DNA of 55,079 nucleotides from Candidatus Zixiibacteriota bacterium (lineage in GTDB: Bacteria > Zixibacteria > MSB-5A5 > UBA10806), in the NCBI GenBank assembly GCA_020344055.1, contig CP070813.1, positions 653,499 through 708,577 of the forward strand. The letters run 5' to 3'. Positions 24,132-34,417 of the stretch are shown piece after piece (position 1 is the first letter of the stretch; each line of letters opens with the position of its first letter). The notes beneath the pieces were generated by a model. The model was not told the DNA's origin. It made no database searches and saw only the letters and a list, made by a program, of their open reading frames with translations. A program made the position numbers and the translations under genes.

Positions 24132-25775
24132 TTACTCTTCAAGCAGAAACAGGCTTGGGTCGGCGGGCTTAACCATCAGCTGTTTTTCCCGTTCGACCAG
24201 CACCTTGCCAGGAGGGAATTTCCTCGGCTTGCGCACATGTTTAACCTGCGTATAGATTACCGGCACCTTCGACGAATGTTTCGCCCTGGAATGGTATGCC
24301 GCCAGCGCTGCCGCCTCCAGTAAGGCTTGCTTATCAGGTTTCGATGATCTGTCGGGAAGACGCAAGACCGTATGCGACCCTGCCGCCTGCCAGGCGTGAA
24401 ACCAGTAATCCTCTTTCGAGGCTATATGAAAAGTCAGCTCGTCGTTGTCTTTGTTCGATTTGCCGATCAGGATCTCCCAACCGCAGGAGGCGCGGTATCT
24501 TCGGTAGGGCTTTCGTCTTTTAACCGTCTTTGCGGTCGCTGCCCGCGATCTGCCCGGGATTAAGATTCGCATCTCGGTCAATTTTCCCTCAATTGAATCC
24601 GGTTTTCCAGGTAATGATGATGCCATATTCTCCAGCTCGCCAAGTTCGCGCTCGGTCTCCCGCAAACGGTTTTCGAGCGTTTCTCTCGATCCTGCCGCCT
24701 TTCTCGATTTCTTGAAATAGGCTTCGGCATTAGCGGCCGGCGATCTTGAGGAATCGAGCTTTATGGTAATTTTATCGCCGATTAGACTATCGAGTGAATC
24801 CAGAATTACGGAAGCGGCCCCTTTTTTTATCTTGCCGATATTGGTCAGTATCATCTCACCGTACATTTTATATAGTCCCGCCTTTTGCGATTCCTCCAGC
24901 TCCTTTTTTATCCGGGATATTTTTCGGCCTCTTTTCGAAATCTCCGATTTGATCGTCTTTTGAAGGTTTTCGATCCGCTTTTTTTCGTCGATACCCCCCG
25001 CGACTTTCCTGTAATAATTCTCATACATCGCCAGCGCCGATTCAATTTCCAAAACGGTCTCACCCCTCATGAGAACCGGTTCGACGAGTGAATACCCGAT
25101 ATATTCGTCACCCCGCACGATTATCCAGGCGGGACCCGGTTTTACCGCTTCGCAGGCATATTCTTTTAAATCGTGATAAAGCCCATCGATATCGGGATCA
25201 TCCGCGGGGGATAGGTTGAGACGATCTCTATCGCTCAAACCGTAAATTTCAATTAGAGGATTTTTCCCTTTTTCCGCAACCGCTTTCAAATTTTCTTCGG
25301 TGATGCTCAAAACGGTTGGCTTTTTTAGCGGAGCGGGATATTGGTATGTTTTTTTTCTTTTTTTCCGTAGCGCCGATTTAATTTTGAGCTCCGGACCGAC
25401 AAAATAAATATCGCCGATATTGGGCATCAGCTCCAGTATCAAAATGGCGGTCTTTTTCTTGCCCAGCCTGTCTTTTCTCTCCATCTCTACGGCCAGGATT
25501 CTATCGTTATTGATCTGTTTTACGTCGTGAAATTCATAACCCTCGATACCGGGCATAGCTTTTTCCAGTTTTTCCGGCGGCTGTTCGGTGATTCCGATAT
25601 AAGATGACTCCGCACCGACCGCATATATTAACAGCTGGCTTGACTCGCGAAACTTGATAATAAGGCTCCTGCCCGAAAAGCTCGAGTATGCGCCTTCGAG
25701 TACATGATTTTTGAATCTTTTGAGCTCCCCGCAAAGTCGGGCGGTATCCAGCACCGTTGTTTTCTGAATTTGCAT
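24132..25775 (-). CDS. rqcH: NFACT-family ribosome quality control protein (RqcH-like)
   Basis: 547 aa. N-terminal NFACT-N domain (about 1-190: VLEGAYSSFSGRSLIIKFRESS, MPGIEGYEFHDVKQI, LILELMPNIGDIYFV), central helical coiled-coil segment (about 250-390, Lys/Glu-rich with ISKRGRKISRIKKELEESQ), and a C-terminal NFACT-R domain (YRASCGWEILIGKSNKDND, DYWFHAWQAAGSHTVLRLP, SSKVPVIYTQVKHVRKPR). Family members bind the 60S/50S-nascent chain-tRNA complex and extend stalled chains with alanine tails for degradation. The DYWFHAW variant of the usual D-x-W-[LF]-H is kept. Formerly annotated as fibronectin-binding protein; the conserved core is cytosolic. Confidence 0.88.
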   Translation of the reverse strand: MQIQKTTVLDTARLCGELKRFKNHVLEGAYSSFSGRSLIIKFRESSQLLIYAVGAESSYIGITEQPPEKLEKAMPGIEGYEFHDVKQINNDRILAVEMERKDRLGKKKTAILILELMPNIGDIYFVGPELKIKSALRKKRKKTYQYPAPLKKPTVLSITEENLKAVAEKGKNPLIEIYGLSDRDRLNLSPADDPDIDGLYHDLKEYACEAVKPGPAWIIVRGDEYIGYSLVEPVLMRGETVLEIESALAMYENYYRKVAGGIDEKKRIENLQKTIKSEISKRGRKISRIKKELEESQKAGLYKMYGEMILTNIGKIKKGAASVILDSLDSLIGDKITIKLDSSRSPAANAEAYFKKSRKAAGSRETLENRLRETERELGELENMASSLPGKPDSIEGKLTEMRILIPGRSRAATAKTVKRRKPYRRYRASCGWEILIGKSNKDNDELTFHIASKEDYWFHAWQAAGSHTVLRLPDRSSKPDKQALLEAAALAAYHSRAKHSSKVPVIYTQVKHVRKPRKFPPGKVLVEREKQLMVKPADPSLFLLEE

Positions 25776-25801
25776 TTTGTTAATTTACAAGCATATTTGG
25801 G

Positions 25802-25831
25802 TTGACAAAACATCTTTTTAGTCTATTTTTG
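25802..25831 (+). promoter_or_regulatory. Candidate promoter for the yicC-hslU gene run
   Basis: TTGACA (25802-25807), 16-nt spacer, then TATTTTTG (25824-25831). The second box fits the TAnnTTTG -7 element known from Bacteroidota σABfr promoters as well as an A/T-rich -10. It lies 36 bp before the yicC ATG in the gap between divergent genes. Confidence 0.5.
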
Positions 25832-25866
25832 GGGCTTGATTTGGAATATTTAATACGGAGCTCGAA

Positions 25867-26742
25867 ATGCCTCGAAGTATGACCGGATTCGGGCGCGCCG
25901 AAGCCGAGTACCGCGACACCAAGTTTACAGTCGAGATAAACACCTTAAACAGCAGGTATCTTGAATACCAGATACGAATACCCAAAGCCCTGGCTCCCCT
26001 GGAGAACGATATCAAGAATCTGCTTAACTCCACCTTCAAACGCGGGAAGATAATTATTACCATTACCCAGGACCAGGATCAGCCCGAGAATTCCATTATT
26101 CTGGACGAGAAAAAAGCCGACGCTTATTTTAAAATATTCAATTTACTTAAGGAAAAATACTCATTAAAACCGGATCTGTCCTTACAGGACTTCGCGGCCC
26201 TGCCCGATCTCGTGAAAATAGAAAAAGAGGAAGAAGACCTCATGGAGATATGGAACAACCTGCGCCCGGTGATCCTCAAAGCGGCGGAGGCGGTCGACAG
26301 GATGAGGATAGTAGAAGGGGAAAATCTTACCAGGGACATGGTAGATCGTCTGAAAAATATCGAAAAGTATACCGATGAGATCGGGAAGTTATCGGGCGAG
26401 AATGTGAATGAATATCGTGAGAAACTTAAGGGGAAAATAGCCGAAATTATAGGCGATACCCCGGTTGATGAAAACCGGCTCGCCATGGAGATAGCCCTTT
26501 TCGCCGAAAAATCGGATATTACCGAGGAGTGCATCCGGTTGCGGTCTCACGCCGAACAGTTCGAAAGCAGCCTGGAGGAAAGCGGCCCGGTGGGCAAAAG
26601 GCTCAATTTCATTTTGCAGGAGTTGAACCGGGAGGCCAACACCGCAGGATCGAAATCTGCCAGCTACCCGATCTCCCGCAGGATAATATCCATAAAGGAA
26701 GAGGTAGAACGCCTCAGGGAGCAGGTTCAGAATATCGAATAA
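25867..26742 (+). CDS. yicC: YicC-family endoribonuclease
   Basis: 291 aa, the usual length. N-terminal signature MTGFGRAEAEYRDTKFTVEI and LNSRYLEYQIRIPKAL; C-terminal signature EECIRLRSHAEQFESSLEE, GPVGKRLNFILQELNREANT, GSKSASYPISRRII (part of the conserved tail with the acidic metal residues). The family (YicC/YloC) is an endoribonuclease acting in RNA turnover. Its place immediately upstream of gmk and rpoZ is a widespread bacterial arrangement. It begins the run of plus-strand housekeeping genes. Confidence 0.92.
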   Translation: MPRSMTGFGRAEAEYRDTKFTVEINTLNSRYLEYQIRIPKALAPLENDIKNLLNSTFKRGKIIITITQDQDQPENSIILDEKKADAYFKIFNLLKEKYSLKPDLSLQDFAALPDLVKIEKEEEDLMEIWNNLRPVILKAAEAVDRMRIVEGENLTRDMVDRLKNIEKYTDEIGKLSGENVNEYREKLKGKIAEIIGDTPVDENRLAMEIALFAEKSDITEECIRLRSHAEQFESSLEESGPVGKRLNFILQELNREANTAGSKSASYPISRRIISIKEEVERLREQVQNIE

Positions 26743-26779
26743 CTGAAACCTTTATTCAATATCTGCGTTATCTTCTTAA

Positions 26780-27430
26780 ATGATGGGTTCTCAAAAAAAA
26801 TACCCGGGATTGATAGTCGTAATCTCCTCGCCCTCCGGCGCGGGGAAAACGACCATTTGTCATAAACTTATAAAGAAACACAAGGATTTCGCTTTCTCCG
26901 TTTCCGCTACCACCCGTCCCCCTAGAAAAAAAGAAAGAGATGGGGTCGATTACCATTTTTTGTCCGACGCCCGGTTTGACGGTCTGCTGCGGAAAAACCA
27001 TTTTGCGGAATGGGCCGACGTTTTCGGCTATCGTTACGGAACCCTCAAAAGCGAAATAACGGCAGCCTTAAAGAACGATATGGTATTACTATGCGATGTC
27101 GACATTCAGGGCGGCATGTCGATCAAGAAGCGTTTTAGAGACGCCATCTCGATTTTTATAATTCCTCCTTCGTTAACCGAACTAAAAAAAAGATTGTTTA
27201 CAAGGCGAACGGAGTCCCCCCGGCAAAAAAAACTCAGGCTGGAAACGGCGTTGAAAGAACTGCAGTATTGGAGGCGCTACGATTACGTCGTATTAAACGA
27301 TAATCTTAAAGCGGCGGTAAATGAGGTCGATATGATAATCGCGGCCGGCAGGAAAAAATCGAACCGGCTTGAAAGCGGCAGGTATTGGTCGCGAGCCCAG
27401 ATGAGACTTTTAGGCCTGCGGGGAACATAA
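26780..27430 (+). CDS. gmk: Guanylate kinase
   Basis: 216 aa. P-loop SSPSGAGKTT (about 17-26), GMP-binding region SVSATTRPPRKKERDGVDYHFL, AEWADVFGYRYGT, and the core LLCDVDIQGG. It phosphorylates GMP to GDP with ATP. Two adjacent ATGs (26780, 26783) are possible; no clear SD is seen. It lies between yicC and rpoZ as in many bacteria. Confidence 0.95.
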   Translation: MMGSQKKYPGLIVVISSPSGAGKTTICHKLIKKHKDFAFSVSATTRPPRKKERDGVDYHFLSDARFDGLLRKNHFAEWADVFGYRYGTLKSEITAALKNDMVLLCDVDIQGGMSIKKRFRDAISIFIIPPSLTELKKRLFTRRTESPRQKKLRLETALKELQYWRRYDYVVLNDNLKAAVNEVDMIIAAGRKKSNRLESGRYWSRAQMRLLGLRGT

Positions 27431-27475
27431 TATGAATGTCGGTCGTTTCGTTTCTTTAAACAGGAGGATCAATTA

Positions 27476-27751
27476 ATGGAAGAAATGGATAAAGAACAAA
27501 CTGAGTCCGGGGGAAAAACCGATAGCGTGCTAAAGCTGAACGAATATGAAAAAGTTATACTGGCGGCCAAACTGGCGAGAAAAATCAACAACTCCAGGAT
27601 CGCGGCCAGGGAACAACTCGCTCCCGAAGAATTAGGCAAACTGGATCGACGGAAAGTTACGACCGTGGCAGTGGAACACCTGGATAGCGGTAATGTTCAA
27701 ATATCCCGTAAAAGAGAAGAACCTTTTGAAGAAACTTATGATTTGACTTAA
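27476..27751 (+). CDS. rpoZ: RNA polymerase omega subunit-like protein
   Basis: 91 aa with CAGGAGG upstream. The core KLNEYEKVILAAKLARKINNSR and KVTTVAVEHL matches the omega (RpoZ/Rpb6) family: N-terminal helix that packs on the β' C-terminus plus conserved A-x-x-A-R-x-[IL]-N. The N-terminal about 18 acidic residues and the C-terminal tail are variable, as usual. Position directly after gmk supports the call. Omega assists assembly of RNA polymerase. Confidence 0.82.
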   Translation: MEEMDKEQTESGGKTDSVLKLNEYEKVILAAKLARKINNSRIAAREQLAPEELGKLDRRKVTTVAVEHLDSGNVQISRKREEPFEETYDLT

Positions 27752-27815
27752 ACTGTTTATTCTTATTGACGAAAAATATATTGATTGGCTTGATTTTTAA
27801 TAACGGAGTCGCACC

Positions 27816-30041
27816 TTGCCTGAAAATCTCGTAATTGTAGAATCGCCCACCAAATCCAGGACCCTTCAGAAATTTCTGGGCAAAGATTATAAGATCATGG
27901 CCTCCGGGGGGCATGTAAAGGACCTGCCGGTGAAAAGGCTCGGTGTCGATATTGAAAAAAGTTTCGAGCCTGAATATGTCACCATACGGGGCAAGGCCCG
28001 GGTTTTAAAAGAGTTGAAATCGGCGGCCACCTCCACCAAAAAGGTTTATCTGGCTCCCGACCCGGATCGCGAAGGCGAGGCCATCGCTTTTCATATCGCC
28101 GAGGAACTTGGAAATGCCAAGAAAAAAATCCTCCGCGCCTCCTTCAATGAAATTACCAAAAACGCCGTGCTTAAGGCGATTGAAAACGCCGGCGAAATAG
28201 ATATAAACAAGGTCAACGCCCAGCAGGCGAGAAGGATTCTGGATCGGCTGGTGGGATACCAGATCAGCCCCATTCTTTGGAAAACTGTATTGCGAGGCTT
28301 ATCCGCCGGGAGGGTTCAGTCCGTGGCGCTTAAGATGATCTGTTCCCGCGAGGACGAGATTGTGAAATTTGTCCCTCAGGAATACTGGACCTTTGAAGTA
28401 GATTTCAACGACAATAAAGGGCGAAGCCTGACGCTGAAGCTTTCGAAAATAGACGATGAAAAAGTCGAGATCGGAACCGAAAAAGAAGCCAGGGCTATTG
28501 AAAAAGGGATAAAGAAAGAATCCTATATCGTTAAAAGCCATGAAAAATCCAGGTTAAAAAAATCGCCACCGCCTCCGTTTATTACCAGCAGCCTGCAGCA
28601 GGATAGTTTTAACAAGCTCAGGCTCTCCAACAAGGCCACCATGGTGCTGGCGCAGCAGCTCTATGAGGGGGTGGAGATCGGTTCGGAAGGTCAGGTTGGT
28701 CTAATAACCTATATGAGAACCGATTCCACCCGGATTTCCAACGAGGCCGCGACGGCCGCCGGTAAAACCATAAAAAAGCTCTTTGGAGACAGCTATCTTT
28801 CCTCCGGGGGCAGGAGCCAGGCCATATCGAAGAAGATCCAGGACGCTCACGAGGCAATCCGTCCGACATCGCCGGATCTTTTGCCCGATAAAATCAAAAA
28901 ATATCTTTCCCGGGATCAGTATCGTCTCTACGATCTTATCTGGAGAAGGTTCATGGCCTCGCAGATGGCGCACGCGGAGTTCGACGTCGATACGGTAGAG
29001 GTCGAGGGAGGCAGGTTTTTGTTTAAGGGATCCAAGCAGAAAATGAAGTTTGACGGGTTTATACGAGTTTATGACGGCAACAACGACAACGGAAAAAACG
29101 GATTTCCGCCCCTGAAAAAGGGCGATGCTTTAAAAATAGAACAGATCCGTTCCGAACAGCATTTCACCGAACCTCCCCCCAGGTACAATGCGGGAAGCCT
29201 TGTCAAAGAGCTGGAGCAAAAGGGGATAGGAAGACCGTCGACCTATGCCCAGATAATATCCGTGCTCTTGGACAGAAAATATATTTCGTCTGAAAAAAGA
29301 CGTTTTCAGCCAACCGATCTGGGGAAAACGGTAAACAAGATCCTGATCGAATACTTTACCGATATCTTTTCCGAGGAATTCACCGCCAGGATGGAAGAGG
29401 AGCTGGATAAAATCGAGGACGGGTCTTACGAATGGACCGATGTCCTTATGGATTTCTATAAACCCTTCAAAGCCGATCTCGATAAGGCCGAGGCGTCAAA
29501 GGAAAGCATAAAAAAGTCGGCTATCGAGGAAACCGGAGAAATGTGCGAAAAATGCGGCAGACCCATGATCATTAAATATGGAAGAAATGGAAAGTTCATA
29601 GCATGCTCCGGATATCCCAAATGCAAGAATACCAGGTCACTCCAGGAAGATGAAAAAATAGAGGTCGAGGATAAATGCCCGACCTGCGGCGGCCCCATGG
29701 AGATAAGGCGGAGTCGCTTCGGCAGGTTTATCGCCTGCGCTAACTATCCGGAATGCAAGACCACCAAGAGCTTTCCCACCGGTGTCAAATGTCCCGAAGA
29801 GGGGTGTCCCGGGGAGCTGGTGGAAAGATCCACGCGGCGCGGGAAGAGATTTTTCTCCTGTTCGGAGTACCCGGCCTGCGAGCATTCTACCTGGTATCGT
29901 CCGGTAAATATTAAGTGCGCTTCCTGCGGATTTCCATATATGGTGGAGAAGTCGACAAAAGCTAAGGGCGATCATCTTGCCTGCCTGAAGTGCAAGGCCT
30001 ACCGGGATAATAAAGTTGAAGAACCTGTCAACAGCGAATAA
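27816..30041 (+). CDS. topA: DNA topoisomerase I
   Basis: 741 aa from TTG 27816 (CGGAG upstream); the codon directly precedes PENLVIVESPTKSRTL, the normal TopA start. Toprim domain (VESPTKSRTL, DPDREGEAIAFHI), topoisomerase IA core with the active-site Tyr299 (GLITYMRTDSTRIS), then four C-terminal zinc-finger modules (CEKCGRPMIIKYGRNGKF...; CPTCGGPMEIRRSRFGRF...; CPEEGCPGELVERS...; CASCGFPYMVEKS...). The third is a CPEEGC variant and the last keeps CASCG with CLKC. It relaxes negative supercoils. It heads topA-xerC-hslV-hslU, an order like that of Firmicutes topA-codV-clpQ-clpY. Confidence 0.96.
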   Translation: MPENLVIVESPTKSRTLQKFLGKDYKIMASGGHVKDLPVKRLGVDIEKSFEPEYVTIRGKARVLKELKSAATSTKKVYLAPDPDREGEAIAFHIAEELGNAKKKILRASFNEITKNAVLKAIENAGEIDINKVNAQQARRILDRLVGYQISPILWKTVLRGLSAGRVQSVALKMICSREDEIVKFVPQEYWTFEVDFNDNKGRSLTLKLSKIDDEKVEIGTEKEARAIEKGIKKESYIVKSHEKSRLKKSPPPPFITSSLQQDSFNKLRLSNKATMVLAQQLYEGVEIGSEGQVGLITYMRTDSTRISNEAATAAGKTIKKLFGDSYLSSGGRSQAISKKIQDAHEAIRPTSPDLLPDKIKKYLSRDQYRLYDLIWRRFMASQMAHAEFDVDTVEVEGGRFLFKGSKQKMKFDGFIRVYDGNNDNGKNGFPPLKKGDALKIEQIRSEQHFTEPPPRYNAGSLVKELEQKGIGRPSTYAQIISVLLDRKYISSEKRRFQPTDLGKTVNKILIEYFTDIFSEEFTARMEEELDKIEDGSYEWTDVLMDFYKPFKADLDKAEASKESIKKSAIEETGEMCEKCGRPMIIKYGRNGKFIACSGYPKCKNTRSLQEDEKIEVEDKCPTCGGPMEIRRSRFGRFIACANYPECKTTKSFPTGVKCPEEGCPGELVERSTRRGKRFFSCSEYPACEHSTWYRPVNIKCASCGFPYMVEKSTKAKGDHLACLKCKAYRDNKVEEPVNSE

Positions 30042-30095
30042 CCACTCGATTCCATCTTGATTTAATAAAAATAACCGATTATAATTTAAGGTAAT

Positions 30096-31019
30096 ATGGC
30101 CGACTGGGATAGAATTTTGCCCGAATTTGAGGGACACCTGGAATGCGCGGAAGGGTTGTCGAAGAACACCCTGATAGCCTATCTCGGAGATTGCAGGGCA
30201 TTTGTGAAATTCATGCTCGACAAGTACCCCGAATCCCACGATAGCATACAAGTTTCTACCAGGGAGGCCAGAGCGTTTCTAATATTTCTTAAAAGACATG
30301 GATTGAAGCAGGTTTCAATCGGGAGAAAACTCGATTCTCTAAAAAGATTCGGCGATTATCTTATTGAAACCGGACGATGGAAAAGCAATCCTTTCAGGGA
30401 GTTGCCGTATCCCAGGAAAGAGCATTACCGCGCCGAATACCTGTCTCCCGAAGAGGCCCTGGGCCTGCTTTCGTTCGAGTTCAAAGACGATTTTTCCGGC
30501 GCCAGAGATCGGGCCATGCTGGAGCTTTTTTACGGCAGCGGCATCCGGCTTTCGGAACTTGTGGAGATAGACCTGAAAGATATTAGGTTTTCCGAACGGA
30601 TTATCAGGATTTTCGGCAAAGGGGGAAAATACAGAGTTGTGCCCCTGGGGAAAAAAGCGGCGGAAATCCTGGGAATCTATCTTGAAAAAAGAAAAGTTAA
30701 GATTATATCTGAAAATATCGCCGCGGAGGCCGGGGCCGCGGTGTTTCTTAACGTGAGGGGAAGACGGATCACCCCCAGAAGTGTTGCCCGAATTGTCAAA
30801 AGCTATCTTCTGAAATCGTCGGAACAGCAAAGGTTGTCAACGCACAGCCTGCGACACTCCTTCGCCACTCATCTTCTCGAAGCCGGCGCCAACCTTCGCG
30901 CGGTGCAGCAGATGCTCGGTCATTCCAGCTTAAAAACAACCCAAAAATACGCGCATACTACTACGGGAAGACTCATTTCAATTTATAAAAGAGCGCATCC
31001 CAGATGGGAGAAGAAATGA
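30096..31019 (+). CDS. xerC: Tyrosine recombinase XerC/XerD type
   Basis: 307 aa. N-terminal SAM-like core-binding domain ([22 protein letters not shown]); catalytic domain with Arg151 (SGIRLSEL), Lys in [13 protein letters not shown], His250 and Arg253 ([10 protein letters not shown]), His276 (LGHSSLKTT) and the nucleophile Tyr285 (KYAH). All catalytic residues are present. It resolves chromosome dimers at dif. XerC is the more likely name because of its place before hslVU, but XerA or XerD function cannot be excluded. It overlaps hslV by 4 bp. Confidence 0.9.
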   Translation: MADWDRILPEFEGHLECAEGLSKNTLIAYLGDCRAFVKFMLDKYPESHDSIQVSTREARAFLIFLKRHGLKQVSIGRKLDSLKRFGDYLIETGRWKSNPFRELPYPRKEHYRAEYLSPEEALGLLSFEFKDDFSGARDRAMLELFYGSGIRLSELVEIDLKDIRFSERIIRIFGKGGKYRVVPLGKKAAEILGIYLEKRKVKIISENIAAEAGAAVFLNVRGRRITPRSVARIVKSYLLKSSEQQRLSTHSLRHSFATHLLEAGANLRAVQQMLGHSSLKTTQKYAHTTTGRLISIYKRAHPRWEKK

Positions 31020-31555
31020 TTCACAGCAATTACAGAGGTACCACGGTTATTGCCGTGGTCGACAAAAAAGGCGCCGCCATGGGGGGAGACGGCCAGGTAA
31101 GCCTCGGCGATACCATAATGAAATCAAAAGCCTCCAAGATAAGGAAGCTTTATGACGGGAATATCCTGGCGGGATTCGCCGGCGCAACGGCGGATGCTCT
31201 GACTTTATTCGAAAAATTCGAGGCGAAAATAGAGGAATTCTCGGGAAACCTCTCGCGCGCGGCGGTGGAGCTGGCTAAAGAGTGGCGGACCGATAAATAC
31301 CTGCGCCGCCTGGAAGCGGTCATGGCGGTTATTGACCGGAAGAAAGCGCTGATGATTTCGGGAAACGGCGACGTGATCGAGCCTGATGACGGCATAATCG
31401 CCATTGGATCGGGAGGACCTTATGCGCTGGCCGCGGCCCGGGCGCTGAAATCCGAATCGAATTTGCCGGCCGATGAAATCGTTAATAAATCTCTGCTTAT
31501 TGCAGCGTCTATATGCGTATATACAAATAGTAATATTAATGTGGAGACATTATGA
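31016..31555 (+). CDS. hslV: HslV (ClpQ) protease subunit
   Basis: 179 aa from ATG 31016, which has GGGAG upstream and overlaps the xerC stop as ATGA; an ATG at 31004 is also in frame. N-terminal nucleophile protease: [19 protein letters not shown] then [36 protein letters not shown], and [17 protein letters not shown]. The catalytic Thr is Thr9, so an eight-residue leader must be removed. It forms the two hexameric rings of the HslUV protease. Confidence 0.94.
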   Translation: MIHSNYRGTTVIAVVDKKGAAMGGDGQVSLGDTIMKSKASKIRKLYDGNILAGFAGATADALTLFEKFEAKIEEFSGNLSRAAVELAKEWRTDKYLRRLEAVMAVIDRKKALMISGNGDVIEPDDGIIAIGSGGPYALAAARALKSESNLPADEIVNKSLLIAASICVYTNSNINVETL

Positions 31556-32925
31556 ATGAAGAAATATTGAAGGAGCTCGAATCCCTCACTCCCAAACAGA
31601 TTGTCGCAGAGCTTGATAAATATATAATAGGACAGGACGAAGCCAAGAAAATGGTCGCCATAGCCATGAGAAACCGCTGGAGACGGCAGATGGTAGAGGG
31701 CGGGCTACGGGAAGAGATAATGCCCAATAATATCATAATGATCGGACCCACGGGAGTAGGGAAAACCGAAATCGCCAGGCGATTATCGAACCTGGCGAAC
31801 GCTCCTTTTATAAAGGTCGAGGCTTCGAAGTTCACGGAAATAGGATATGTCGGGCGGGATGTGGAGTCGATGGTGCGCGATCTGACGGATCTTTCGGTAA
31901 GCATGGTTAAAAAGGATAGGCAGGAAAAGATCGCTGAAAAGGCCCGAAAGGTAGCCGAAGAACGGCTGCTCGATCTCTTGCTGCCGTCTTCGGCAAAAAA
32001 GAAGCTGGCGCAATTGTCGGAGGACGATGAATCACTGGATAAAAGCCTGCTTGCCAGGAAAAAGCTCTATCGACAGCTCCTTGATGGAAAACTTGATAAA
32101 CGTTCCGTCGAAATAGACGTTACCAGCCACAGGTTCCCCGTGGTGGAGATATTTTCTCCCATGGGCATGGAGGAGCTGGGAGTCAATATGCAGGATATGT
32201 TTTCGGGTATGATACCGTCAAAAACCAAGAAAAGAAGGGTCACAGTATCCGAAGCTCTCGATATTCTGGAGGCCGAAGAGGCCAACAAGTTGATAGACAT
32301 GGAAGAGGTTATCGGAGAGGCCGTAAGAAGGGTGGAAAACTCCGGGATGATATTTGTTGATGAGATAGACAAAATCGCCGGGGAAAAATCCAAAACCGGA
32401 CCGGATGTCTCCCGCGAAGGGGTGCAGAGAGATATATTGCCCATAGTCGAGGGAACCAATGTAATGACCAAGTACGGGTTGGTTAAAACCGATCATATTC
32501 TCTTTATCGCGGCCGGGGCGTTTCATATTTCCAAACCTTCCGACCTGATACCGGAACTGCAGGGAAGATTTCCGATCAGGGTGGAATTGAACGCTCTCAA
32601 GGATTCCGATTTTATCAGAATCCTTACCGAACCGGAAAACGCGTTAATAAAACAGTATACCGCTCTTATGAAAACCGAGGGAATCGACCTGGTTTTCGAG
32701 AAATCCGGGGTGGAGGAGATGGCAAAAATCGCCTTTGAAGTCAACTCGAAAACGGAGAATATCGGCGCCAGGCGCTTGCAGACGGTGATGACCAAACTTC
32801 TTGAGAATATCCTTTATGAGGCTCCGGACTTTCCGAAAAAGAAAATAAGAATTAATAGAAGGTTCGTGCATGAAGTCCTTGACGGAATTGTCAAGGATAA
32901 GGATCTGTCGCGGTATATACTGTAG
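31552..32925 (+). CDS. hslU: HslU (ClpY) ATPase subunit of HslUV
   Basis: 457 aa, overlapping hslV by 4 bp (ATGA). AAA+ ATPase: [21 protein letters not shown] at the N-terminus, Walker A GPTGVGKT (65-72), pore region VKASKF-type sequence [19 protein letters not shown], intermediate domain (about 110-245), Walker [13 protein letters not shown], sensor-type [17 protein letters not shown], and the conserved C-terminus LSRYIL, which docks into HslV. It unfolds substrates for the HslV protease. Confidence 0.96.
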   Translation: MNEEILKELESLTPKQIVAELDKYIIGQDEAKKMVAIAMRNRWRRQMVEGGLREEIMPNNIIMIGPTGVGKTEIARRLSNLANAPFIKVEASKFTEIGYVGRDVESMVRDLTDLSVSMVKKDRQEKIAEKARKVAEERLLDLLLPSSAKKKLAQLSEDDESLDKSLLARKKLYRQLLDGKLDKRSVEIDVTSHRFPVVEIFSPMGMEELGVNMQDMFSGMIPSKTKKRRVTVSEALDILEAEEANKLIDMEEVIGEAVRRVENSGMIFVDEIDKIAGEKSKTGPDVSREGVQRDILPIVEGTNVMTKYGLVKTDHILFIAAGAFHISKPSDLIPELQGRFPIRVELNALKDSDFIRILTEPENALIKQYTALMKTEGIDLVFEKSGVEEMAKIAFEVNSKTENIGARRLQTVMTKLLENILYEAPDFPKKKIRINRRFVHEVLDGIVKDKDLSRYIL

Positions 32926-32939
32926 ATTGCAGGCTCTTT

Positions 32940-34352
32940 ATGCGTTATTTAACCTCACAACTGAGCTATTTTTATAACGGGATAATTCCCGAAAAATACA
33001 GGCAAAAAGCCGTTCCGTTTTATGTAATTTTTATTACAGCCGTCAGCGTCACTCTGGTTTCTTTATTCGGGAAAGATTCTCTGATGATAATACCGGCAAT
33101 GGTCATCGGTTATGCCGCGCTTAAATACCCCATGTTTCCACTATATTTATTCTTCGCGACCGTTACGGTAACTCCGTATTTGATCCCCGGAGCTCATAGA
33201 ATCTACAGCTATTCCCTGGTATTGTTGATAATCGCACTCTGGTTTTGCAGGAAGATGCTGATGGGATATCGCGCCTTCGAATATTCGAGGATGCTGCTGG
33301 GCTATATTGTCCTTTTTTATTTTGTTTTGATTTGCACGGCCTTGAATAACGGCCTGACCGTTCTGGAAATCAATAGCCTGGTTAGATATACCATATTTTT
33401 CCCGCTCGTACTGGTCGTATATGACATGTACAAGCCGAGGCTTACGCTGCCAATATTTCTTTCAATCTCGTTGCCTTTAATTGTATCGTCGTATTACATA
33501 TTCTTGGTATATATGAGCGCCGGGAACTTTATTGAATTTCTCAACCTTTATAGAATGAAACCCGCGGGCCTGTTCAGCAATGCGAATGTATTCGGCGTAA
33601 TGATGATATTCGCCGCGCCCTTCTGGATTGCGCTGGCAATATGGGGCAAAAAAAAATATCTGCGAATCGGATCCGCGGCGATCGCCTTAATTCTAACAAT
33701 TTCGTTATTGCTGTCAAATTCGCGCTCTGCCATTGTCGGCATATTGTTTACCGCCCTGTTCTATTTTATAATCTCAAAAAAGGTGAGATATTTATTGATT
33801 ACCGCGGTGCTCCTGGTGGTAATTTTCGCATCATCGCCCGTTATTAGAATCATAACCACAGTGGGCTTCAGATATGAACAGGGAACAAGCCGTAGAGTTG
33901 ACGTCTGGAATAATTCTCTGGATATAATTAAGCGAAATGCCGTATTCGGGATCGGCTCCGGTAATTTTCCGGAAGTTTATAAGCCAAATTTAAAGACCGC
34001 CTTTGATAAGGGATTTATCGGTAGCGTGGCCCATGCCCATAATGAATTTTTGCATGCGGTTGTCGAGTTTGGCATAATGGGTTTGTTCTTTATAACGGCG
34101 CTCTTTTATATCCCCTTGAAGAAAGGATTTCTTCTGTTAAAGAAACCGCTTTCCGATTTCGACCGCGCCGCCGTTTGCGGCTCCATGGGTATTATATTCG
34201 CCAATCTCGGAAATTCAATTTTCCACGCAAATGCGATACAATCGGCGGGCGGCCTTTTCCCGCCTATATTGTATTGGACTACTATGATCGTCATATTGAA
34301 GCTGTATAAAAAATACGAGGGCACCGGGAATAAATTAATTTTGCATAAATGA
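32940..34352 (+). CDS. O-antigen ligase/polymerase-like membrane protein
   Basis: 470 aa with about 11-12 hydrophobic segments. A large loop between late segments contains GTSRRVDVWNNSLDIIKRNAVFGIGSGNF and AHAHNEFLHAVVEFGIMGL, the Wzy_C (O-antigen ligase RfaL/Wzy) pattern with the H-N-x-x-L motif. It is likely an inner-membrane enzyme that ligates or polymerises a lipid-linked glycan in the periplasm. No other glycan-assembly genes flank it; it lies between hslU and argF. Confidence 0.8.
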   Translation: MRYLTSQLSYFYNGIIPEKYRQKAVPFYVIFITAVSVTLVSLFGKDSLMIIPAMVIGYAALKYPMFPLYLFFATVTVTPYLIPGAHRIYSYSLVLLIIALWFCRKMLMGYRAFEYSRMLLGYIVLFYFVLICTALNNGLTVLEINSLVRYTIFFPLVLVVYDMYKPRLTLPIFLSISLPLIVSSYYIFLVYMSAGNFIEFLNLYRMKPAGLFSNANVFGVMMIFAAPFWIALAIWGKKKYLRIGSAAIALILTISLLLSNSRSAIVGILFTALFYFIISKKVRYLLITAVLLVVIFASSPVIRIITTVGFRYEQGTSRRVDVWNNSLDIIKRNAVFGIGSGNFPEVYKPNLKTAFDKGFIGSVAHAHNEFLHAVVEFGIMGLFFITALFYIPLKKGFLLLKKPLSDFDRAAVCGSMGIIFANLGNSIFHANAIQSAGGLFPPILYWTTMIVILKLYKKYEGTGNKLILHK

Positions 34353-34417
34353 CAGACGCCCCTTCAAAAAATCTTTGGAGATAACGCCGACCACTTAATG
34401 ATTCAAAGGAACAATAA

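Noticed and set aside
30096-31019. Phage or integron integrase marking a mobile element
   Set aside because: The protein has Xer-type size and motifs and lies in the conserved topA-xerC-hslVU order; no att sites, tRNA or phage genes are near.
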